From Rothia similimucilaginosa (GTDB taxonomy: Bacteria; Actinomycetota; Actinomycetes; Actinomycetales; Micrococcaceae): 64,000 bases of DNA. Shown here in pieces: positions 1 to 7,613 of the stretch; positions within the stretch are counted from its first letter, which is position 1; every line of letters starts with the position of its first letter. The DNA is taken from NCBI RefSeq assembly GCF_029850875.1, contig NZ_JAOVAM010000005.1, positions 124,001-188,000 on the forward strand, written 5' to 3'. Under the pieces are notes generated by a model. That model saw only the letters and a list, made by a program, of their open reading frames with translations. It was not told where the DNA came from and did not search any database. The position numbers and the translations under genes are program-made.

Positions 1-50
1 CGGCCAACACGTGCGACCGTCTGAGTGCCCTGTTAAGAGGGAGCCCGTGT

Positions 51-1052
51 TTAGAACAGCGCAATCTTCTCCGGTGCCGGGAAGATGGCGTCCAGGGCGG
101 CGAGGTCCTCAGCGTCGAAGCGCAGGCAGGTCGCCTGTGCATTGGCGCGTACCTGTTCGGCGCTGGTCGCACCGGCAATGACGGAGGTGACCGGCGACTG
201 CTGTGCGAGCCAGGAGAATGCCGCCTGCACCTCGGTGATGCCACGCTCGGTGCAGAAGGTGTGGAAGGCTTCGAGCTGGTCCCAGTTGGCGGTGTCGAGC
301 ACGTTCTTCTTGGAGTGGGACAGGCGCGAACCGGCGGGAATGTTGTCGCGGCGGTACTTGCCGGTCAGCAGGCCGTTAGCGAGCGGGAAGTACGGCAGCA
401 CACCCATGCCGAAGTGTTGTGCGGCGGGCAGGATTTCTAGTTCTGCGCGGCGGTCGAGCAGGTTGTAGTGGTTTTCTGCGACGATGAACCGTTCGGTGCC
501 GAGTTCGTGGGCGCAGTGTTCGGCGTGGGCGAGCTGCCAGCCGGAGAAGTTGGAGTGGCCTAGGTAGCGGACCTTGCCGTCGCGTACGAGCTGGTCGAGG
601 GCGCTGAGGGTTTCTTCGATGGGGGTGTTGGGGTCGGGGCTGTGGTAGAAGTACAGGTCGATGTAGTCGGTGCCGAGGCGGCGGAGGGACCCTTCGACGG
701 CGCGCATGATGTAGCGGCGCGATCCGCGGGCATTGCGGTCGTTGCCGTTGAGGTCGCCGACGGGCAAACCGAATTTGGTGACGATGGTCAGTTCGTCGCG
801 GTCGAGGCCGAGCTGGGTGAGGGCGGTGCCGAACATGGTTTCTGAGAGGCCGGGTTCGGCGCCGTAGAGGTCGGCGATGTCGAAGAAGCTGATGCCGGCA
901 TCGACTGCGGCGGCGATGACTTCGTTGGTGCCTTCTTGGGTGCGGGTGGGGGTGCCGGGGCGGCCGAGATTGTTGCAGCCGATACCGACGCTGGGTACGA
1001 CGAGGCCAGACTTGCCGAGCCTGCGGTAGACGGGAGATTCAATGCGTTCCAT
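51..1052 (-). CDS. Aldo/keto reductase
   Basis: A 333-residue cytosolic NAD(P)H-dependent oxidoreductase of the aldo/keto reductase (TIM-barrel) family; the substrate cannot be told from sequence. The catalytic tetrad is visible as Asp58 and Tyr63 in FFDIADLYG, Lys93 in VTKFG and His137 in YFYHSPD. The N-terminal YRRLGKSGLVVPSVGIG strand is typical of the voltage-gated K-channel beta/YhdN-like branch. The ATG at 1052 gives a full-length protein but has only a weak purine stretch upstream. It is read in the same direction as the A+T-rich island upstream of it (gap 36 bp), but its composition is that of the host chromosome, so it probably marks the island's left border rather than belonging to it. 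Confidence 0.9.
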   Translation of the reverse strand: MERIESPVYRRLGKSGLVVPSVGIGCNNLGRPGTPTRTQEGTNEVIAAAVDAGISFFDIADLYGAEPGLSETMFGTALTQLGLDRDELTIVTKFGLPVGDLNGNDRNARGSRRYIMRAVEGSLRRLGTDYIDLYFYHSPDPNTPIEETLSALDQLVRDGKVRYLGHSNFSGWQLAHAEHCAHELGTERFIVAENHYNLLDRRAELEILPAAQHFGMGVLPYFPLANGLLTGKYRRDNIPAGSRLSHSKKNVLDTANWDQLEAFHTFCTERGITEVQAAFSWLAQQSPVTSVIAGATSAEQVRANAQATCLRFDAEDLAALDAIFPAPEKIALF

Positions 1053-1088
1053 GCTTTTAACTCTACGTTGTGTGGGTATGTTGCGAGG

Positions 1089-2843
1089 TTATTTCCCCTC
1101 CAGTTGGGAGGCGAAGAGCTTCCTGAAGCGTGATGTAGGGTCGGTCGTTAGGTCCCGGTAGGTTCCTTGCTCCACCACACACCCACCATCCAACACCACC
1201 ACAGAATCAACACCACGCAACGTCCACGCACGATGAGACACCAACACCACCAAACGCCCAACAGCAGCCACCTTCAACCGAGCAAAAATCTCCTCCTCAG
1301 TCTCAGCATCCACAGCACTGGTCGGCTCATCCAACACCCACACCGGCGCATCCCGAAGAACCACACGCGCCAACGCCAAACGCTGCCACTGACCACCCGA
1401 AAGACCAACACCACCAAACGACTCACCCAACTGAGCATCCAAACCACCCTCAAGACCACGCACAAAATCATCAGCACAAGCCACCGACAAAGCCGACCAC
1501 AAATCAGCATCACCAAGACGCTCAACCGCCTCCTGCGGCAAACCCAGAAGAAGATTTTCACGCACAGTCAGTTCATAACGGCCGTAGTCTTGACTCACCA
1601 AACCAACATTTGCCAATAAATCATCAGGTGATATGTCCTGTACCGACTTATCTCCGATTAGGATGTCTCCTTTGGAGGGCTTAAGCATGCCCATGAGTGC
1701 ATTTACTAGGGTTGTCTTTCCCGATCCGCTGGGCCCGACAATACCAATCATCTGCCCGGGACCAAAAGTGAGATTGATGTTTTTAAGAGCGAAAGAATCA
1801 GCTTTTGGATACTGGATAGCAAGATTCCTAATGGAAACGCTGCAGATTTCGGGGTAGGTATCGGCAACCGAATTTTTCAGCCCGGGCTGTGCGCTAGAAA
1901 TAAACTTTCGATATATATCAATTGCGTTTGACCCCGCTGCCATCGAGCTAAGGTCGCTTCCCATCGAGCCAAGCGAGACTATAGCCGAGGTAATACCTAT
2001 AACAGCTCCAGCAAGAGCACCGGGAGCCGGCACCGAGGCCGCTAGAAAAATAAGGGCTAAAGCTAGCAATGCAGCGCTTATAAAACCAACAATTGTATAT
2101 ATTCTGAGGATGTAACGAGCTAGGCCAATTTCCTCCTCACCGGATTTTTTCCGTTCTTGATTAGCACGATGCGCAAAGAACGACCGAGCATTAAGAATTG
2201 CAAGCTCACGAGCAGTAGTTATTTGTGCAATCTGGTTAGTGCTATGCCACGCGTTGTAGCTATATGAATATATTTTTTCCATTGCCTCAGCATTCTTACT
2301 CGAATAGAGATGTGACATAAAGGCAACAGGAATCATGCCTGCAAGCATGCAGAGTGAAGCATATACATTGATCTTTCCTACGGAATAACTAAGGGCTCCC
2401 GTCGAAAAAATGATGAATATCAGAGCACCCATAGTGGAAACTTGAGCCCCCAGGCTCCCCCCTGTCACAGCTTCATGAGCTGCCCTTGATGAGCGAGCAT
2501 AATCACCGCTCGCGATTTCCTGAGAGGAACAAGTCGCCAGACGAGAAGATACGTTCTGAATACCCGTACTTGACATTCGAGAATTTAGAATCATACGCAG
2601 AGAGTCTGATGCTTGTCCCAGGGCAATGTATCCTGCCAGCACAAAACTAACCCCCAGCGCTAGCGGGAGCACTTCATCCTGGCTCTGGCCCAAATGCTCA
2701 ACAAGTCTAGTGACAGCCTCCATCTGCAGAGCAGGGAATAGTGATAGGCACACAACAGACACTAGATAGGAAACGGTCCATACGGGGTGATTTTTGAAAG
2801 CATAAACCACGGACCAAACAGTATTAGCCATAATCTTACGCAT
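1089..2843 (-). CDS. ABC exporter, fused permease-ATPase (second of pair)
   Basis: A 584-residue half-transporter with an N-terminal six-helix membrane domain (about 1-300) and a C-terminal ATPase. The ATPase shows Walker A GPSGSGKTTL (about 373), signature LSGGQWQR (about 481), Walker B VWVLDEPTSAVD (about 504) and the switch histidine in LVSHR. There is no N-terminal C39 peptidase domain, so it would not itself cut a double-glycine leader. The start overlaps the end of the upstream exporter gene by 8 bp, so the two are probably translationally coupled and form a heterodimer. The membrane half is A+T-rich, but bases 1153-1616 are G+C-richer and identical to the matching part of its partner gene. 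Likely role (inference): export of the modified peptide made by the upstream genes, or immunity to it. Confidence 0.9.
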   Translation of the reverse strand: MRKIMANTVWSVVYAFKNHPVWTVSYLVSVVCLSLFPALQMEAVTRLVEHLGQSQDEVLPLALGVSFVLAGYIALGQASDSLRMILNSRMSSTGIQNVSSRLATCSSQEIASGDYARSSRAAHEAVTGGSLGAQVSTMGALIFIIFSTGALSYSVGKINVYASLCMLAGMIPVAFMSHLYSSKNAEAMEKIYSYSYNAWHSTNQIAQITTARELAILNARSFFAHRANQERKKSGEEEIGLARYILRIYTIVGFISAALLALALIFLAASVPAPGALAGAVIGITSAIVSLGSMGSDLSSMAAGSNAIDIYRKFISSAQPGLKNSVADTYPEICSVSIRNLAIQYPKADSFALKNINLTFGPGQMIGIVGPSGSGKTTLVNALMGMLKPSKGDILIGDKSVQDISPDDLLANVGLVSQDYGRYELTVRENLLLGLPQEAVERLGDADLWSALSVACADDFVRGLEGGLDAQLGESFGGVGLSGGQWQRLALARVVLRDAPVWVLDEPTSAVDAETEEEIFARLKVAAVGRLVVLVSHRAWTLRGVDSVVVLDGGCVVEQGTYRDLTTDPTSRFRKLFASQLEGK

Positions 2844-4653
2844 CTTTATAGTCCCTTTCAGCGGAAGTTTTGCGCCCTGCAGAATCTTCAGAGATCTGAT
2901 TTTTGAAAATTTCCATAAACTTTCCCTCTGCCTTCAGTAGCTCCCGGTAGGTTCCTTGCTCCACCACACACCCACCATCCAACACCACCACAGAATCAAC
3001 ACCACGCAACGTCCACGCACGATGAGACACCAACACCACCAAACGCCCAACAGCAGCCACCTTCAACCGAGCAAAAATCTCCTCCTCAGTCTCAGCATCC
3101 ACAGCACTGGTCGGCTCATCCAACACCCACACCGGCGCATCCCGAAGAACCACACGCGCCAACGCCAAACGCTGCCACTGACCACCCGAAAGACCAACAC
3201 CACCAAACGACTCACCCAACTGAGCATCCAAACCACCCTCAAGACCACGCACAAAATCATCAGCACAAGCCACCGACAAAGCCGACCACAAATCAGCATC
3301 ACCAAGACGCTCAACCGCCTCCTGCGGCAAACCCAGAAGAAGATTTTCACGCACAGTCAGTTCATAACGGCCGTAGTCTTGACTCACCAAACCAACATTT
3401 GCCAACATGTTGTATTTACTCTCAGAAGAAGCACCCTTATACGTTATGCTCCCCTGGGCAATTGGTGTAATTCCAAGAATTGCATTTATTAGCGTTGTTT
3501 TTCCCGCGCCCGAGGCACCAACTACTGCAATCATTTGATTATTCATCAGCTCAAGATTAATATCTTTAAGCGCAAAAGACGACGCGCCCTCATACTGAAC
3601 GGATACATCTTTGCATATAATTTTTGAAATATTTTCACGGTTAGGGTTAGAAGTTTTTATCTCAGAAGCATGGTCGTAAGTATCAGAGTCGCATACCCTT
3701 CGGAATTGCTGAACAGATAATGCTCCATTAATAATCTGGCCGAATGAATATCCCACCTCTTGGGTCGCGTTAACACAGGCGATGATTCCAATCAGCGATC
3801 CGGCCACATACGATATATCGGCTCCTGAATCCACAAGGAAGTACAGGGACGCAAAGAGTAAGACAGAGCAGAGTAGCCCTGCAACTATGGAGATGATTCC
3901 TCTAACACTTTCAAGGCTCAATTCCCTACCGGCTGCCCGGCGTCGCCAGGACGCTACGCGTTGCGAGAAAAATCGGGAGGCTCTCATGAGGTGAAGTTCT
4001 TGGGCGCGACTTTGAGCCATCAGATTGTCTAGATAGTAGTTCTCTACCCGATAGTCCTCGTACATTAGGGTGTATATAGCGTAATCACGTTTAGCGAGGA
4101 TTACCATTGCAATAGATAGGGGTAGTGAACACAGTGCCGCAAAAATTGCTGCCACAATGCTGACGTTCGCAATATTGAGACAGAGAAGTAACACCATTGC
4201 GAAGGCACTCACCAGTGCCATAACTGACATGGTGTGAACCTGCAATTCCTGTTTTGATATTGCCTCTCTAGCAGCACGTATATCTTCCTGTGATTTTGTG
4301 CTACTTATATCAGATAACGGAAATGTAGATAACTTGTTATTTAACATGCAGTGAACCCGATAGTTCATCTTTGACTTGAGGATGCGCATGTTACTTATGA
4401 CCCAGCGTTGAGCAATGATATTAATTCCAGCAACAAGGGCAAGAGCAACGATATAAATCCAGGCCGCGCCACCATTTGAACCACTCAAGGCTGATACTGT
4501 ATTACCGATCAGCAGGGACTGACTCAAGGGAATGCAGGCTATAACGGCTAGTGATAGGGCGGCGCTCACTAGGGTCCCAGGACAGGTTTTCCAGGCTAGG
4601 CGGAAAGACCAGAGTATAGAAGAAAATAGATTTTTCATTCTCACCACGCTCAC
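2836..4653 (-). CDS. ABC exporter, fused permease-ATPase (first of pair)
   Basis: A 605-residue half-transporter with membrane helices in about residues 1-310 and an ATPase domain after about 350. Visible motifs are Walker A GASGAGKTTL (about 378), signature LSGGQ (about 488), Walker B LDEPTSAVD (about 511) and the H-loop SHR. It starts at GTG 4653, overlapping the maturase stop codon (GTGA). An ATG five codons downstream at 4638 is the alternative start. There is no peptidase domain. Its ATPase segment 2942-3405 is base-for-base the same as 1153-1616 in the following exporter gene, while the membrane domains differ, so recent gene conversion or domain exchange is likely. Together with the next gene it probably forms a heterodimeric peptide exporter (inference from context). 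Confidence 0.9.
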   Translation of the reverse strand: MSVVRMKNLFSSILWSFRLAWKTCPGTLVSAALSLAVIACIPLSQSLLIGNTVSALSGSNGGAAWIYIVALALVAGINIIAQRWVISNMRILKSKMNYRVHCMLNNKLSTFPLSDISSTKSQEDIRAAREAISKQELQVHTMSVMALVSAFAMVLLLCLNIANVSIVAAIFAALCSLPLSIAMVILAKRDYAIYTLMYEDYRVENYYLDNLMAQSRAQELHLMRASRFFSQRVASWRRRAAGRELSLESVRGIISIVAGLLCSVLLFASLYFLVDSGADISYVAGSLIGIIACVNATQEVGYSFGQIINGALSVQQFRRVCDSDTYDHASEIKTSNPNRENISKIICKDVSVQYEGASSFALKDINLELMNNQMIAVVGASGAGKTTLINAILGITPIAQGSITYKGASSESKYNMLANVGLVSQDYGRYELTVRENLLLGLPQEAVERLGDADLWSALSVACADDFVRGLEGGLDAQLGESFGGVGLSGGQWQRLALARVVLRDAPVWVLDEPTSAVDAETEEEIFARLKVAAVGRLVVLVSHRAWTLRGVDSVVVLDGGCVVEQGTYRELLKAEGKFMEIFKNQISEDSAGRKTSAERDYKDA

Positions 4654-5795
4654 AAAATCATATTGAACTCATCTTTAAGCATCAAAATAACTGAATTGAT
4701 GGCTTCCCGTTGTGACAACTTATTACAATCCAAGTAGCCACACTGAACCCATGACTTTTCATAAGCTGCAGGATTATATCCATCAATAACATTTCCAACC
4801 TCCATCGATTGCTGGCCGGCACTGTCCCAGCAACTATACAATTTTCCAGAGGATGTCAAGACTACCCCTTCTGGCTGGTACCCTAATTCAGACCTTGGGG
4901 TTCGACATGTTGAACAATAGCCACTATGCCCAGGGCGAGATATTTTGAAACCTTTCTTCACTGCAACCCTATACGCATTAACATATTTATCAATATATTC
5001 ATTCGACTCCTTAATAGAATCATGATACATATTTGTATTGTCAATAAGTGCGAAATAAATCGAAATGTTATTAGGATGACCAAGATTTATATACAGGTCA
5101 TCGAGAAGACTCTCTATAGAATTAATGCTCACACTAGTTACATTAACCCTAATACTTACATAAAATCCTTCTTGTAAGAGTAGGAGAATTGAATCAATAA
5201 TCTTCCGATAACTCCCCCATCCCGACTTAGTTTTTCTGTACATATTATGCACATCTTCAGCTCCATCTATTGTAATCTGAATGGTATAACAATCTATAAT
5301 TTTCAAATACTTTATATTTTCTTCATTGATTAGCACACCATTAGTTACCAGAAAACTTCCATTAACCGGCATAAACTTGGTAAGGCATCGGTGAAAATCA
5401 AGAATATCTTTTATATACAAAAGAGGCTCACCACCCAAGTAAGTCACAGAAAATTCAGACTTTCCCATATCCCTGGCATACCCAGCAAGAAATCTAGCCA
5501 TCTGTTCTGTGGTAATTGCCTTATCTCGTTTATTTTGGGGGCGGAGTCCACTAGAATCTACCTGATAGCAATATGAGCAAGTCAAATTACAGGCAAAACC
5601 TGGATGATACGTTATCGAAAGCGCATCATCAGAATCTTTTTTTAGCTGGCTCATAGATAATAATCTATCCAGCACCCATGGGCGCAAACACGTCCCACCA
5701 TTAGCAGTAACTAACAAACGAGGCACAATAAAATAATTACCCTTATGCTCCACAAGGGAAATCCTATTTCCTCTTTTAGCCCACACTTCACCCAT
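4650..5795 (-). CDS. Radical SAM peptide maturase (SPASM-like)
   Basis: A 381-residue radical SAM enzyme with the cluster motif CNLTCSYC (Cys69, 73, 76 with this start), followed by the YLGGEPLL and TNGVLI elements of the SAM-binding barrel. A Cys-rich C-terminus contains YCSTCRTP, a GKLYSC (Gx4C) and a WVQCGYLDC, resembling a reduced SPASM/twitch domain that binds auxiliary iron-sulfur clusters. Enzymes of this kind install thioether, C-C or cyclophane links in ribosomal peptides. I chose ATG 5795 over the longer GTG 5858 because AAAGGAG sits 9 nt upstream (5805-5811), while the GTG has no ribosome site and lies in a hairpin loop. The gene is A+T-rich, unlike the host genes around it. It sits directly downstream of a 37-codon Cys-containing gene and overlaps the first exporter gene, which is the layout of a RiPP cluster. 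The chemistry is unknown. Confidence 0.9.
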   Translation of the reverse strand: MGEVWAKRGNRISLVEHKGNYFIVPRLLVTANGGTCLRPWVLDRLLSMSQLKKDSDDALSITYHPGFACNLTCSYCYQVDSSGLRPQNKRDKAITTEQMARFLAGYARDMGKSEFSVTYLGGEPLLYIKDILDFHRCLTKFMPVNGSFLVTNGVLINEENIKYLKIIDCYTIQITIDGAEDVHNMYRKTKSGWGSYRKIIDSILLLLQEGFYVSIRVNVTSVSINSIESLLDDLYINLGHPNNISIYFALIDNTNMYHDSIKESNEYIDKYVNAYRVAVKKGFKISRPGHSGYCSTCRTPRSELGYQPEGVVLTSSGKLYSCWDSAGQQSMEVGNVIDGYNPAAYEKSWVQCGYLDCNKLSQREAINSVILMLKDEFNMIL

Positions 5796-5830
5796 GACCG
5801 ACAACTCCTTTGTATCTTTCAGAAGCGTAG

Positions 5831-5882
5831 CCCTGCCTCCACCCATTAGAGTAAGCACACGCTACAGCAGGTGGAAGCAGGG
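5831..5882 (-). promoter_or_regulatory. Stem-loop between precursor peptide and maturase
   Basis: Arms 5831-5843 and 5870-5882 form a 13-bp stem (12 Watson-Crick pairs and one G-U) in the minus-strand transcript, with a 26-nt loop that itself contains a small hairpin (5851-5865). No U-run follows, so it is not a full terminator. Its place right after the peptide stop codon suggests an mRNA 3' protector or partial stop that keeps peptide levels above maturase levels (inference). Confidence 0.6.
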
Positions 5883-5894
5883 ATACTTCACTTT

Positions 5895-6008
5895 CTACAG
5901 CGGCTTCTGTCCCGGAATCGGCATACGACCACCGCAATGATCAGCGCAACGACCGCCGCCCGCCGGAACAATTTCAATACCGAACAGATTGCACATGAAC
6001 TTAACCAT
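5895..6008 (-). CDS. Candidate RiPP precursor peptide (37 aa)
   Basis: A short open frame of 37 codons plus TAG. A clear Shine-Dalgarno GAGGAG (6014-6019) lies 5 nt before ATG 6008. The peptide starts MVKFMCNLFGIEIVP, then has GGGRCADHCGGR, and ends MPIPGQKPL. It has three Cys (6, 21, 25), one His between two of the Cys, and Gly-rich blocks on both sides of CADHC. It is the first gene of the cluster, 99 bp ahead of the maturase start, with a promoter upstream and a stem-loop downstream. These are the marks of a substrate peptide for the radical SAM enzyme. I cannot assign it to a named precursor family. The leader/core boundary is not visible; the Gly-rich stretch before Cys21 is one possible site. 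No protease gene is seen nearby. Confidence 0.72.
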   Translation of the reverse strand: MVKFMCNLFGIEIVPAGGGRCADHCGGRMPIPGQKPL

Positions 6009-6032
6009 GAGAACTCCTCGATGAGCAGTTAA

Positions 6033-6052
6033 TGAAGTACGGCTGTACTTCA
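6033..6052 (-). promoter_or_regulatory. Palindrome in the leader of the peptide operon
   Basis: A perfect inverted repeat with 8-bp arms (TGAAGTAC / GTACTTCA) and a 4-base spacer lies between the predicted transcription start and the Shine-Dalgarno site of the precursor gene. It could be an operator for a regulator encoded elsewhere or an RNA hairpin. No regulator gene sits in the cluster itself. Confidence 0.5.
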
Positions 6053-6079
6053 CTAACTAACCCTACTCTTCAATGAAAT

Positions 6080-6108
6080 ATAAAACACATATATTCGTGC
6101 GTGTCCAA
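6080..6108 (-). promoter_or_regulatory. Putative promoter of the peptide/maturase/exporter operon
   Basis: Read on the minus strand, -35 TTGGAC (6103-6108) and -10 TTTTAT (6080-6085) are separated by 17 bp in an A+T-rich stretch, giving a transcription start near 6073 and an untranslated leader of about 65 nt before the precursor ATG. Confidence 0.5.
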
Positions 6109-6310
6109 GAATATTAAGCAGATATATCTGCGATAGTTCCGGACATCCATGGGTCAGCCGACAGCCCTACCCGCAACACCCCCAGCCGCCCTTCGTCATA
6201 GTCAGTCATATTAAGTTCATATTTCGCCCCAATGTCATGTCCAGAAATATTAGGACATCAACCGCCGCATCCCTTGCACGCCCTCGGAGGCGGTGGGTAA
6301 AGTGAAAGCG

Positions 6311-6429
6311 TTATCTATCAAGAGCGACCGAGAGATCTGGCTCGTCGACGTCGCAGCAACCTCGCCAGTATCCCCCACCGTCACGGTGCAGGGTACGGAC
6401 AAGGTGCTCCCGCCAGAACCGATAGAGAA
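6311..6429 (+). promoter_or_regulatory. SAM riboswitch (SAM-I clan)
   Basis: The leader ahead of metF carries the S-box-type core. A closing stem pairs 6311-6319 with 6421-6429 (8 of 9 paired). The block ATCAAGAG, a GCAGCAACC block, and AAGGTGC before the closing helix match the conserved order of the SAM-I/SAM-IV clan. A hairpin at 6499-6517 between the aptamer and the ribosome site may be the expression platform. No U-run terminator is evident, so control of translation is more likely. Position before methionine genes supports SAM sensing. Exact class (SAM-I or SAM-IV) is not settled. Confidence 0.75.
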
Positions 6430-6545
6430 GAATACCCTTCGGCACCCCTTGATGAGTCGTACTCGCAAACCGGTACAGCACATCCTGCAGAAGAATTCAC
6501 GCACCCTCCCGGTGCGTATCTATCGGGTGAACACGAAGGAAGGTT

Positions 6546-7451
6546 ATGACGACAGTTCACCCGGCTCTTTCTTTTGAGCTATTCCCTCCGCGCTCACAGG
6601 CGAGCTGTGAGTCGCTGCTCCGCACCATTGCGGAGCTTGAGGGCACCAACCCCGACTACGTGTCGGTCACCTACGCCGGTGACGCGAAGCGCCGCCAGAA
6701 GACCCTCGCGCTACTCGACCACCTGGTGCATGAAACCTCCCTCACCCCGCTAGCTCACCTGATTTGTGCAGGCCATTCGGTACACGAGCTGGAGCGTGCA
6801 GTCCGCCTGATTCTGGGCCTGGGTGTGCGCGGCTTCCTGGCTCTTCGCGGCGACATTCAGGAAGGTCAGGTTTCTGAACTTCCTTTCGCCCGCTACCTGG
6901 TAGAGCTCATTCGCCGCGTTGAGCGTGAAGATTTCGCCCACCTGGCGGCTGGCAAGGTGTCGATTGGTGTAGCGGCATACCCGCAGAAGCACCCCGAGTC
7001 CGCATCCCTGCTGCAGGATATTGAGATTCTGCTGTCCAAGCAGCGTGCCGGCGCGGACTTCGCGATCACTCAGGTGTTCTTTGAGGATGAACGCTACAGT
7101 GCCCTGGTCGATTCGGCGCACCTGGCAGGCGTGGATATTCCGATTATCCCGGGCATCATGCCGGTAACCTCCCTGAAGCGGTTGCAGAATCTTTGCCAGA
7201 TGGCGGGCATGCCGGTTCCGGCAGATCTTGCCTACCGCCTTGAGACAGCAACCAGTAGCGCTGAGCTGCACCGCATCGGTGTTGAGTACGCGTTGAACCA
7301 GTGCCGCACCGTGATGGACGCGGGCGCACCGGGTCTGCACTTCTTCACCTTCAACGAGCATGCGGCGGTTCTGGACGTTCTGGATCAGCTGGATTTGCCG
7401 CGGTACAGTAACCGATTCTCTCAGTCGCTGAGCGAACTGGAATACGCCTAA
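6546..7451 (+). CDS. metF: Methylenetetrahydrofolate reductase
   Basis: A 301-residue flavoenzyme reducing 5,10-methylene-THF to 5-methyl-THF, the methyl donor for methionine synthase. The N-terminal SFELFPPRS with the conserved Glu, the YVSVTYAG strand, the LALRGD loop and FAITQVFFE are typical of the family. The length fits bacterial MetF. ATG 6546 has GGAAGG about 3 nt upstream. It lies between a SAM riboswitch and metE, so it makes the substrate used by the next gene, and both are probably switched off when SAM is plentiful. Confidence 0.93.
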   Translation: MTTVHPALSFELFPPRSQASCESLLRTIAELEGTNPDYVSVTYAGDAKRRQKTLALLDHLVHETSLTPLAHLICAGHSVHELERAVRLILGLGVRGFLALRGDIQEGQVSELPFARYLVELIRRVEREDFAHLAAGKVSIGVAAYPQKHPESASLLQDIEILLSKQRAGADFAITQVFFEDERYSALVDSAHLAGVDIPIIPGIMPVTSLKRLQNLCQMAGMPVPADLAYRLETATSSAELHRIGVEYALNQCRTVMDAGAPGLHFFTFNEHAAVLDVLDQLDLPRYSNRFSQSLSELEYA

Positions 7452-7537
7452 AAACCCCGCTTTAACCCATAACGCTCCTTGTCGGATGCGTTTCCACTTT
7501 CTCCCCCACAAATATTCCGGGAGTTGTTGAGTTCTCC

Positions 7538-7567
7538 GTTTTACCGCCCATAGTCGGGTGGTAAAAC
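7538..7567 (+). promoter_or_regulatory. Hairpin between metF and metE
   Basis: Arms 7538-7549 and 7556-7567 pair over 12 positions (one G-U) around a 6-base loop, 46 nt before the metE start. No U-run follows, so it may be a processing or translation-control element rather than a terminator. Confidence 0.45.
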
Positions 7568-7613
7568 ACCGGAACTGACTCCCCTATCTATCCCCAGTAA
7601 AGGAATAACTATT

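Noticed and set aside
5796-5858. Longer maturase start at GTG 5858
   Set aside because: No ribosome site, and the bases lie in a stem-loop; ATG 5795 has AAAGGAG at good spacing.
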